From: Acorus gramineus
Taxonomy: Eukaryota > Streptophyta > Magnoliopsida > Acorales > Acoraceae
NCBI GenBank assembly: GCA_030737835.1
Contig: JAUJYN010000013.1
Location: 4,019,354 to 4,083,353, forward strand
Reading direction: 5' to 3'
DNA: 64,000 bases
Below the pieces are notes generated by a model. The model saw only the letters and a list, made by a program, of their open reading frames with translations. It did no database searches and was not told the origin of the DNA. Positions within the stretch are counted from its first letter, which is position 1. Every line of letters starts with the position of its first letter. The position numbers were made by a program, and so were the translations under genes. This document shows, in pieces, positions 10,942 through 21,179 of this stretch.

Positions 10942-13900
10942 CATGCGCAAGAGATACCTCGATGCGATGGCATTGGTTCAACGGTTTGGCAAACCTGATT
11001 TGTTCATTACTGTGACATGTAATCCCGAATGGAGAGAGGTGAAAGAAAAATTAAAAGAAGGACAGCTCCCCCAAGACAGACCTGATTTAACTTCGAGAGT
11101 ATTTCGTGCGAAGCTGCAGGACCTGAAGGATCAACTATTCAAGAAAGAAATATTTGGCAAAGTTGCAGCGCACGTTCACGTCATTGAATTTCAGAAAAGA
11201 GGACTTCCACATGCACACATGTTGGTCATATTGAAGCCTGGATATAAAATAAATACTGCAGATGACTATGACAGATTTATATGTGCTGAGATCCCTAATC
11301 CAGATAAATTCCCAGTTCTACATCAAATGGTTGTGAAACATATGATGCATGGACCTTGTGGTAATTTAAATAAGAAAAACCCGTGCATGGTTGACGGGCA
11401 ATGCAAGAATCGATACCCTAGATCATTTTGTTCAAAAACATTTCAAGGACAGGACGTGTATCCTATTTATAGAAGGAGAGATGATAATCAACAAGTGAAG
11501 GTGCGCAATAAGATGTTGGATAACAGATGGGTGGTTCCTTATAATCCTTATTTACTGAGCCGATATGATTGTCATCTAAATGTTGAGATCTGCTCAGGTT
11601 TGAAAGCAGTTAAATATTTGTATAAGTATATTTACAAAGGACATGATAAGGTGGCAGTTTACATTGCACCTGGTGAAGGAGAGCGCACAATTGATGAGAT
11701 TCAGCAATTTCAAGATGCGAGGTGGGTATCAGCACAAGAGGCGATATGGAGAATTTTTGAGTTTAATCTTAACGAGATATATCCAGCGGTGATAAATTTA
11801 CAGCTTCATCTTCCGAATAGGCAATCAGTGTGTTATCAGGAGACCCAAGATCTGCATGTTGTAATCCATAGGGACGCTATTGATCAAACAATGCTCACAG
11901 AATTCTTCAAAAAATGTTCAACTGATAATGATGCACGTTGCTTGTTGTATTCAGAGTTTCCAGAGCATTATGTGTGGAATAAACAGATGAAATGTTGGAC
12001 TAAAAGAAAAAAAGGAGAGGTCACTGGTCGTGTCAATGGAGCAAATCCTATAGAAGGAGAAAGATATTATTTAAGATTATTATTAAATCATGTAAGAGGC
12101 CCCACTTCATTTACAGATTTGTTAACTGTTGGTGGAGTGTCATGCTCATCATTTAAAGATTCTGCGCAAAGGAGAGGACTCTTGGAATCAGATGACAGCC
12201 TTCGAGAATGTCTAAATGAGGCAACGATTTATCAAATGCCAAATGCTCTTCGTACGTTGTTTACTATCATCTTGGTTTACTGTGAACCGTCTGATGTCAA
12301 GGAGCTTTGGAATACATACTTCGAACATATGTCTGAGGATTTTCGAATAAAACATGGACATTCAAATGAAAATTGTGTATCATTGACGTTGAAAAGCATT
12401 GAATTATTATTAGAAAACATGGGGAAAAGAATTTCAAACTATGATTTGCCTCCAATGCATTCAGAACAGACCAGTGGCCATAACTCGTATTCGACAGAGA
12501 TTGTTGAAGAAATGGCAGTGAAAACCCCACCAGAAGATTACGTTGCATCATCCAATTTGAATGTGGAGCAAAGAGCCGCGTATACATTCATAATGGAACG
12601 AGTCAAGCGTGGTGATTCGGGAGTTTTCTTCATTGATGGCCCTGGGGGAACTGGAAAAACTTATCTTTATCGTGCAATACTTGCAGATATCAGAAAGGAA
12701 GGCATGATAGCGCTTGCAACAGCAACATCAGGTGTCGCAGCTGCAATAATGCCAGGTGGAAGAACTGCACATTCACGTTTTAAAATCCCAATCTTGACCA
12801 CAAAAACAAGCTGCTGTAGTATATCAAAACAAAGTGGGACAGCAAAATTGATTCAAAAATCAAAACTTATTATTTGGGATGAGGCGCCTATGGCAAAACG
12901 TTATGCTATTGAATCTCTAGACAGGAGCCTAAGAGATATTATGGATGTCCAAAAGCCATTCGGTGGAAAAACAATCATTTTTGGGGGCGATTTCAGGCAA
13001 TTCCTACTGGTGGTGCGTCGAGGAACAAGAACAGATACGGTAAATGCAAGTCTGGTATGCTCTTACCTTTGGGATGACATGGAAAAACTGCATTTGACAA
13101 CAAATATGAGGGCAAGGACAGATACATATTTCAGTGATTATCTTATAAGAGTAGGAAATGGAACTGAAGAAACAATGAACAATGATATGGTCCTACTTCC
13201 ATGTGAAATGGTCATCAGGCACGAAAATGATGAGGAATCCATTAATAAACTAATTGATTGTATATTCCCATCTTTACAAATAAATTACGAATCTGCTAAA
13301 TACATGACCGAACGTGCAATTCTTGGTACTACAAATGAACATGTTGATGAGTTGAATGAGAAGTTGATAGAGATTTTTCCAGGGGTCAGCCAGACATACT
13401 ACAGCTATGATGAAGCAGTAGATGATACAAATAATTATTATCAACAAGAATTCTTGAACACCTTGATGCCGAATGGACTTCCACCTCATAAATTGGTCCT
13501 CAAGCCAAATTGCCCAATCATGCTTCTGAGGAATTTAGACCCGTCGAATGGTTTATGTAACGGCACAAGAATGATATGTAGAAATTATGCAAGCAATGTC
13601 ATTCAGGCTGAAATAGCAAACGGGCAGCATGCAGGAAAACACGTGCTTCTTCCGAGAATTCCCTTGTCTCCAGCAGAAAATGAAGGTTATCCATTTAAGT
13701 TCAAAAGAAAACAGTTCCCAATTCGTCTGTGTTTCGTGATGACCATAAATAAAGCACAGGGTCAAACAATACCACATGTAGGCGTATATCTACGTGAACA
13801 TGTTTTTTCTCATGGACAGTTATACGTCGCCTTGTCTAGAGGGGTTTCTATGTCCACAACAAAAATTCTTGTCAAAGCAGAACAACCTATGCATGCACAA

Positions 13901-13954
13901 GGAACATACACGAGAAATGTGGTTTATAAAGAGGTGTTCCTTCGAAATAAGTAA
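10942..13954 (+). CDS. Helitron Rep endonuclease / Pif1-like helicase (RepHel), main part
   Basis: This is one long open frame with a TAA stop at 13952-13954. An ATG at 10847 opens the same frame, but its first 30 codons lie in the inserted LTR and are not Helitron protein. Numbering from that ATG, the rolling-circle endonuclease part shows FITVTCNPEW (53-62), the two-histidine motif GLPHAHM (119-125) and the tyrosine motif KYLYKYIYKG (256-265). The SF1B Pif1-like helicase part shows Walker A GPGGTGKT (598-605), the DEAPM Walker B (about 678-682), GGDFRQ, TTNMRAR, NKAQGQTIPHVGVY and YVALSRG. All catalytic signatures I know for the family are present. The protein nicks, unwinds and re-ligates DNA in rolling-circle transposition. 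Its N-terminal exons are cut off from it by the solo LTR, so native expression is unlikely. Confidence 0.9.
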
Positions 13955-14063
13955 TATAAAATTCGTACATCTACATCACTACATGAAATATAAGACAATA
14001 AAGAAAAAAAAATTACCATACATATAGGCAAGTATTAGAAATGTAGAACTACGTGAATATCTC

Positions 14064-14484
14064 AACTTCTTTTAAACATTTTTTTCATGTAAACTTATTT
14101 CTTTCAATCAATGTCATAACTTACATATACATGTTTTTTTTTTGGTAGACAAGAGGCTGAAATAAATGATGTCCGTTCGTGAATATCTAATTCAACATCG
14201 ACGCTGCTAAGTGCTCTAAAAATATTTCACTACATATCGATTGTTATGATCTTAATTATGTGGCGAGGATTGATACAATTGTACAACGACAATAACAAAA
14301 GGTGTGAAGAGATACGGAAAGTGATCTTAATAGATGATGAGGTTAGTGCTGTGTATGTACATGGTTATGTTTACGTTTCAGTTTCAATATTTGGTAATGT
14401 ACATGGTTTTATTTTCCTTACAATTCAATTTTTAAATTTTCACTTCGATCCATATCATGATAAATACATTATGATAAATACATT
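14064..14484 (+). repeat. Helitron tail direct repeat, copy 1 (421 bp)
   Basis: Matches 15400-15820 over equal length with only scattered substitutions (roughly 97% by eye). Both copies include 'GACAAGAGGCTGAAATAAATG'-like sequence and a long open stretch (MWRGLIQLYNDNN) that may come from a captured exon of unknown origin. The following 236 bp are unique to this copy. Confidence 0.85.
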
Positions 14485-14777
14485 ATGTTTGTACAACTAT
14501 TTAGGCTCCATCTTCATCATAATCTCTCTATGGGGGTTCTCTTTTTTCATATTATCATGCAAAATCATGAAATTAAGTTCATATATGTTTTTCTGGATCT
14601 TCTTCTCCCTCTCTTCAAAAACCAATTGGACAAGAATCAATAACTACGGAATTTTTCTAACAATGAAGTTCTCTTATTTCATGACAATCATTTTCTTACT
14701 TGCCTGACATTAAATTCTATATTAAAGGAAATTCTCAAATGACCATCCTTTAAACACTTTTTCTCAGCATATAATGC

Positions 14778-15102
14778 TACAGTTGCATCTTCCACTGCAG
14801 TTATTTCAGTAGTAGTGCTTTTAATCTCCACCAAATCCTTAATTCCTTGTTTTTTAGAGATTAAAGGGCCAAAAATGCGGCAGGGAATCATGAAGCCCAC
14901 ACTGTAGAAAAAAAGTGTAGACATTCCTTTGGTATGCATAATGAGGTGCAGGGAAATAGCAATGAAGACTTGCAATTATGAGGAAAATATCCTAACGTGT
15001 ATACGATGGCAGCCCAATTTGAAATAAACATTGTAATAACAACAAATTTATGTGTTGAACAATATTTATTTTTTCTTTTAATTTTTAACATGACATATTG
15101 GA
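14778..15102 (-). repeat. Helitron tail inverted repeat, left arm
   Basis: The reverse complement of this block matches 15856-16180. The match includes AATATTTATTTTTTCTTTTA on this arm and its complement on the other. Small differences and short indels separate the arms. Spacing between the arms is about 750 bp. Confidence 0.8.
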
Positions 15103-15399
15103 ATGGACTGTGATTGGTTACTCTTCTTGCAGCTTAGGTCTTAAGTCTATTTATGAGTTTTGTTTCTACTACGTATTTTATGGGTGATCACTCGGAACAA
15201 TTATGTCTGAAAAGCTTCTTGGCCATCTGCCTTTTCATTCTGAACATTGAATGTCAGCCACTGCAGAATGATACTCTGATAAAAAAAAAATGCAGTGCAG
15301 CTTTCTTCATTATCAACATGAATATGTTTAATTTAATTTAGTACATTAGTCTGAACTGTATGAAGATAATCAATATTTCTGGTTAGATTTTTTAATCTG

Positions 15400-15820
15400 A
15401 ACTTCTTTTAAACATTTTTTTCATGTAAACTTATTTCTTTCAATCAATGTCATACTTACATATACATGTTTTTTTTTTTGGTAGACAAGAGACTGAAATA
15501 AATGATGTCCGTTCGTGAATATCTAATTCATCATCGACTCTGCTAAGTGCTCTAAAAATATTTCACTACATATCGACTGTTATGATCTTAATTATGTGGC
15601 GAGGATTGATACAATTGTACAACGACAATAACAAAGGGTGTGAAGAGATATGGAAAGTGATCTTAATAGATGATGAGGTTAGTACTGTGTATGTACATGG
15701 TTATGTTTATGTTTCAGTTTCAATATTTGGTAATGTACATGGTTTTATTTTCCTTACAATTCAATTTTTAAATTTTCACTCCGATCCATATCACGATAAA
15801 TACATTATGATAAATACATT
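15400..15820 (+). repeat. Helitron tail direct repeat, copy 2 (421 bp)
   Basis: Second copy of 14064-14484. It is followed directly by the right arm of the inverted repeat, so this order probably represents the original tail. The first copy would then be a duplicated and partly inverted version. Confidence 0.85.
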
Positions 15821-15855
15821 CAATTGTTACTCCAACAAATGCCTGACTAATTTTG

Positions 15856-16180
15856 GAAAATATGTCATGCTAAAAATTAAAAGAAAAAATAAATATTGTT
15901 CAACACATAAATTTGTTGTTATTACAAGGTTTATTTCAACTTGGGCAACCATCGTATACACTTTAGGATATTTTCCTCATAATTATAAGTCTTCATTGCT
16001 ATTTCCCTACATCTCATTATGCATACCAAAGAAATGTCTTAATTTACACTTTTTTTCTACAGTGTGGGCTTTATGATTCTCTGCCGCATTTTTAGCCCTT
16101 TAATCTAAAAAAAACAAGGAAGTAAGGATTTGGTGGAGATTAAAAGCACTACTACTGAAATAACTGCATTGAAAGAGGCA
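15856..16180 (+). repeat. Helitron tail inverted repeat, right arm
   Basis: Partner of 14778-15102. It contains a short open stretch 'LVEIKSTTTEITAL' that also occurs, slightly altered, on the minus strand of the left arm. This may be a captured exon piece of unknown origin. Confidence 0.8.
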
Positions 16181-16610
16181 ACTTTGCGGGAAGTTCTGTA
16201 GAGATTCATTGAGGTTGGTCTAAATCAAACTATTGTAAACAGGTAATAATTTTATCCACATTATACCTCTTCTCATATAAGTTCAAGTGGAAAAAATTAC
16301 ATCATAAATATATAACATACATTCAAGTTTTCATAATTGGGTAATTAATCTTCGGGTTAATGTTTAGACCGATTTCCTATTTATAATGGTAAAATACTTT
16401 AAAACTCTTAGTTCTTCTTTATCTTTTTCAAAGAATGACAGCCATGCATATGATGACAAAATGAAAGGAGAGATTACATATGAGTCCAATAAACTTGAAA
16501 ACATAACAAATTTGTAATGATTTAGAGTTCAATCTAAATTTAGGGCTTATCATTTTTACATATTTATATAATTAAATATCTTATTTATTAAATTATCAAC
16601 AAAAAAAATT

Positions 16611-16639
16611 CATGTGCAACGCACATGTGCCTCAACTAG
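16611..16639 (+). other. Helitron 3' terminus: hairpin plus CTAG
   Basis: CATGTGC, loop AAC, GCACATG (16611-16627) forms a perfect 7-bp stem. It is followed 8 bases later by CTAG (16636-16639) and then T. This is the classic Helitron termination signal of hairpin plus CTRR, and the GTGCAACGCAC core is the one common in plant autonomous Helitrons. Confidence 0.92.
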
Positions 16640-17320
16640 TATAACTGAAAAATACCATTCAGTGAAAATACCCTTCTAGAAAATCTTTTTTTTTTAAAAA
16701 AAATACGCCACAAAAATTCACAATTAAGAGCTTAGATTTGAGAATCCAAACAGATAACATTCTCTTATGGACGGTGGCAAATTTATCATTGGCCGATCAT
16801 GATTCATGTGAGGGGTGTTTTTGTGAGGCTTCAAATTTACACGTGCGATATTCAGTAGGCATATGATTTTAAAACGCAGTACAATTAATATTAGAACATG
16901 TCTGTTATGTGGTTGATTGGGCTCTGGATCCCTCAAAGAAACTTATAAGGGGGGGACTGTACAAAGAGACTAATAAACCCGTTTAAGGAGGGATGGGGTG
17001 GGGCCAAACCATGATTTAATCTCGAATCCACGTGTTTTAAAGTCGTGCAACTACGTTTAAGACGGACAGTATCACAAATATAAGCCTAAAATTTTACAAT
17101 TTTGACAATAACAGAAACTTGGAGATTTTGGTGCAAAATTTATTCCAACTTTGGAAAGGTATTTATTTCATTTTTATCTTTCACTCACTTTAACAAAATA
17201 TTAATTCAATATTCTAACAAAATTTCTCGTTTAGATAAGAGATTAATTTGATCGATGAATAAGTAATATTTTCAGAAAGATCGCTTATTTAAATGTTCAC
17301 GAATCAACCTTTCGTAAAGA
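16640..17320. other. Intergenic spacer
   Basis: AT-rich sequence with no supported gene or repeat. One short minus-strand ORF near 16724-16936 has no recognisable features and is not called. Confidence 0.6.
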
Positions 17321-17992
17321 TTAGGCCGGCCCTGAGATTCATCAAACTGGAATGGGTCCTAGGCGAATTTATGAAATGGGGCCCCAAAGTATATATGAAA
17401 AAATATAATGACTAACAACATAATTAATCTTCAAAATAAATGAATAAATAAATAAAAACAAAACAGAAATCACACTACGAATAAGAAAAAAATTATTTAA
17501 GTTTTCATTTTTAAGGAACAATTAGAGAAATAAAAACAAACTCTTTAAAATGTGAGATTTGTTAATCAGAATATTACATTCCTTGTAAATTTAAATACAA
17601 AACTAAATTCCTATACAATTGAAAATTTTAAATAAGTTATGAAAAACTAAAAAAAGGATAAAAAGAAATGAATGGATGATTTAAAAAAAAATTTAAAAAT
17701 CTAAATATAAAAATAATTAAATCAATTTACAATTAAAAAATCGAAGATGTAAATTACAATTATGTATGTAAACACAATAAAATTTAAAAATACATAATAA
17801 AAGGATAATATCCTCTTGAGAAAAGAATAAATTTTAATACTAGAAATACTCAAATAATTCTAATACAACGTATTTTTAGAGATTTATACCCCTGTAACTT
17901 TAATACAATCATATTTCAAAGGATTTAGGGTCTCCTTTGGGATAAGGGCCCTAGGCAATTGGCTTGGTTGCATACCCCCAGGGCCGGCTCTG
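17321..17992. mobile_element. Non-autonomous hAT-like element (GGGCCGGCCCTG type ends)
   Basis: The left end reads TTAGGCCGGCCCTGAG. The reverse complement of the right end reads CAGAGCCGGCCCTGGGG, so the ends form terminal inverted repeats with a second shared block (GGGTCCTAGGC / GGGCCCTAGGC). Flanks CGTAAAGA and CATAAAAA match at 6 of 8 positions and fit a decayed 8-bp hAT target duplication. The interior is AT-rich and has no transposase. Confidence 0.75.
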
Positions 17993-19465
17993 CATAAAAA
18001 GCATCTCAAATTCTCACATGCAAAATCTTCTCTTCTGATTACATGTAAGACAAACATCTAAGGGGGCATTTAGTTCAATGAATGACTGATTTTAAAGATA
18101 ATTTAAGTATTGATATTCTAAATGAAAAAATGTTTAACTCGACAAGAAAAAGAAATTCTTATTTGTGGTGCTTATAGAAGGGTATTTATGTCCATTTTAT
18201 GAAATATTTTTTTATTGATATTTGGTGGTCGTCACTTTTTATAAAATAGAAAGATTGGGAGCAAAATGATTTTTTAACAATCAATAAGTAAAATACTTTT
18301 TAAAAAAGTGTCAAACTGTTTACTTATAAAAAAATAACTTATTCATCAATAAATACTTATGATAAGTACTTAATGTTAGAGTAAAGAAAATGAATTCTTG
18401 ATATTATATTAGAGGAACCAAAGACTCAATTTATATATATACACAATAGAAAACCTAAAATATCATAAAAGGAAACTAGAAAAACAAGGAAACTAATAAT
18501 ATCATAATAACGATAATAAAAACACAATATTCTCCTAATAATGAATCTTTAACACTCCCTCTCAAACTTTGAAGGATAGAACCCTTAAAGTTTGCACAAA
18601 AATGTTATCGGAGGCAAGGCGCTTGAAGGCGTGGAGGCATTGCACGTGGAGACATGGCCGCAGAAGAGGTACCGAAGGAAGCACAAGGATGTGCGGAGAC
18701 AGCAAATAAAGCACGCATGACGTGCATGGAACAAGAGGAATCGGCCTGTGAAAGGGCAATATCAAGTGATATTATCGCTAGGTGGCAGGAAACAAAACCC
18801 ACAAAAGAATGGCATCACCAGTGAAAAAGTAGATCTGACATTCTCGACGCATGTGCGAAACAATACAGTGAAGACAATGTTCTCCAAGTAGGGGAGATAA
18901 GCCTCTGAAAAGGTGGCATCACCCATGAAAGGGTGGATCCGGCATTCTCGACGCATTTGCAAAAAGGAGCACTGTAGGGGGCGGATGGGCATGCAAGCAG
19001 GAGTGCGGGCGCTCGGTCAAGCACACAAGCAAGACACGTGTAGGGTGCGGAAAGCACGGTAGACTGCGTGTGGGGGCACAAGGGAGAGCGCGCGGTGCAC
19101 GGGCATGCGTGAGGCAGGGCTCTTGGGGCTGGGCAACGACACGCCGGAACGTGTGCCCAATCTACACAGGGGTGGTCGTAGCGGCACCGAGGCGCGGATC
19201 TACGCTCGGGGGTGTGGTAGCGGCACGAACGAAGCAACGGATGACGGTGATTAGGGCGTGGAGAGTGCTCGGGAGACGTGCAAAAATGAATAGGGTTCGC
19301 GCGAAAAGCAAACAAAGCAATCAAAGAAGAAAAATATTGTCATCAAAAGTCATTCCCCGCTCCGATCGAAGGCTCCTCATTTGGAGCGGGAAAGAAGAAA
19401 GAAAATCTTTTATGGATCTATGGTTTGTGGGTTAGAGGCTCTGATACCATGTTAGAATAAAGTAA

Positions 19466-20167
19466 GGGTTAAATACATTTACATCCCTGCAAACATGAAT
19501 AATTCCATATAAGCCCTTGTGAAAGTTGTTGGGGGGTAGACATATGACACAAAAACTTAATTATTATTCTCGGGTTAAAATTTCATTCAAATTTGATAGA
19601 ATATTTTATCAACATATGATTGTGTAAACATTATAGTCTTCATAAATAATCATAAAATCAAATTAGTCAATGTAAAGCTCATATTATCCTTGTAAGACAC
19701 TACTACAAAAAAGGTAAAGATCACGGCTAAAATATGTGATCAAAAGTATTAGATCACAGTTCATAAACCGTTATCTACTGAGCTGTGATCTTTTGTTGGT
19801 GACCGTGATCTTTTGATTGATGATTTAATCACGGTGGATAACCGTGATTGTTTGTTGGTAAAGATCACGGTTTAATTGGTGACCGTGATCTTTTGTTGGC
19901 AAAGCTCATATTATCCATGTAGTTTTATGTTTCTTCATTTCCATTGAAGTATTGATTGAAAATGGTTAAAATTTTGAGATAATTTAATCATTTCATGGTT
20001 ATATGTTAAAGTTAAGAATGATAAATTGGATTATGATTAATTTTTGTTGAAACCAGAAATATATATGGGTTTTTGTGAGTTTTTAAGGATTTGTGCGTCT
20101 GTCTTAACTTTAATAAGGACTTTTATAAGATTACTCATGTTTACAAAGATTTGGATGTCTTTAACCC
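19466..20167. mobile_element. MULE-type non-autonomous element with perfect 9-bp target duplication
   Basis: ATAAAGTAA flanks the block on both sides (19457-19465 and 20168-20176). The left end GGGTTAAATACATTTACATC and the reverse complement of the right end GGGTTAAAGACATCCAAATC form inverted repeats that continue, with mismatches, for about 65 bp. The 9-bp duplication and long TIRs point to the Mutator superfamily. It is inserted in the LTR of the TRIM at 18374 and has no transposase. Confidence 0.9.
19702..19900. repeat. CACTA-like end with GATCACGG repeats
   Basis: Starts CACTACTACAAAAAAGG, the common end of plant CACTA (En/Spm) transposons. It is followed by at least eight copies of GATCACGG or its complement CCGTGATC in alternating orientation, as in CACTA subterminal transposase-binding repeats. 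A 16-bp direct repeat (AAAGCTCATATTATCC) lies on each side at 19674 and 19901. No opposite CACTA end was seen, so it is a fragment nested in the MULE-type element. Confidence 0.6.
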
Positions 20168-20312
20168 ATAAAGTAAATAAAATTCTTGTTATTGTATTAA
20201 AAAAACTAAATACTTAATTTATAGATATACAATAGAAATATCATAAATAAAAAAATTAATAATATCATAATAATGATAATTAAAAATAATTTTTTTTAAT
20301 AATGACTCTTTA

Positions 20313-20960
20313 AAAAAAAATTTAAAATAATAAATAAGTGATTATTTTAAGTGATATCTCAATTAATGTGTATTTTCCGTCCAATCAAACGCCTATCTAT
20401 CTGATTTTAAATTATTATTATTATTATTATTATTATTGACCTTTCAAGGGAGGAAGAGCCAAATTTACAAAAGGCAAGATCCACCGAGCACATAAAAAAA
20501 CCAAGGTCACACCCTTTATTGATACAAATTATACATGTGTTTTTCAAAAGGTCACTTGATCACATTATAATAATAAAAAAAATATTTGAAAATTAAACGG
20601 TTAGAATCACATTGTGATATTAACTAATGAAATAAAAACATGTGACGTAGCTTAAGATATGTTCATTCATTATAATAAAACAAAGCTCCGACAAAGGCAT
20701 TGATATGCGTGAGATGCCTGAGCATGGCAGTCACATATTCTTGTCACGTCTGGTTGGCCTTAAATTATATTATAAATTTATATCATGTAAGCCTGACTTA
20801 AATACAGTTGAATTATATTATATAAAACTCATAAAAGGCCACAAACACCTCCCCTTCACATGCGTCCGTACGAGCTTGAGAGAATATACTGACATGCAAA
20901 CTATGATCAAATTAAAGAGCCTGAAATATTGCTTTTTCATCTCTTCGTATAAAGTTTGAA
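20313..20960. other. Intergenic spacer with (ATT)n
   Basis: AT-rich DNA with an (ATT)n run at about 20411-20438 and no supported gene. The first bases may be the right part of an older small TIR element (left end near 18063, GGCATTTAGTTC; right end near 20390) into which the TRIM was inserted. Confidence 0.55.
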
Positions 20961-21059
20961 TTAACACATGTATTATGATATTTATAGACATCTCCGTCAT
21001 ACATACACTCCATTGGACTGGTTTTTATACACGACTTTATAAATAGTTACCCGACTATT
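20961..21059 (+). repeat. 99-bp direct repeat, left copy, flanking the pararetrovirus cluster
   Basis: Matches 27848-27946 at about 97 of 99 positions and in the same orientation. It starts TTAACACATG and ends CCGACTATT. Sequence outside the pair differs on each side. The block resembles neither the pararetrovirus coding blocks nor any other repeat in the window. Confidence 0.9.
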
Positions 21060-21179
21060 GTTCTTTAATCTATGCAAAATGAATAGAGAAGGATATCCTT
21101 GCCATTGTTAATACAAAAACTTTTAAGACCAAATTCTTTTAAAGAGATTTTTTTTTAAAAATAAAATAAAATTAATTGA

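Larger units (their letters stand above)
6270..16639 (+). mobile_element. Plant Helitron (rolling-circle transposon), 5' end not located
   Basis: The element carries a Helitron-type Rep/helicase gene (6270-13954) and ends at 16639 with the canonical signature: a perfect 7-bp-stem hairpin (16611-16627), then CTAG followed by a T outside the element. Helitrons insert between A and T, make no target duplication and begin with TC. I searched upstream for a TC start with the usual following motif and found no secure match, so the true start may lie anywhere from about 4.1 to 6.2 kb. The element is interrupted by a solo LTR (7910-10936), and its tail contains large direct and inverted duplications. 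It therefore looks inactive as it stands. Confidence 0.85.
18374..20312 (-). mobile_element. TRIM retroelement (older copy), split by a MULE-type insert
   Basis: A 181-bp LTR at 18374-18554 resembles the LTRs of the young TRIM at 42573. On the minus strand the internal part begins after a TGGTATCAGAGCC primer site (plus-strand 19437-19449, next to the LTR edge at 19450) and ends in a polypurine tract before the 18554 LTR. The other LTR is represented by 19450-19465 and 20168-20312, the two sides of a later insertion. The internal part is GC-rich, about 0.9 kb, and codes for no retroelement protein. By LTR divergence it is clearly older than its 42-kb relative. Confidence 0.85.
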
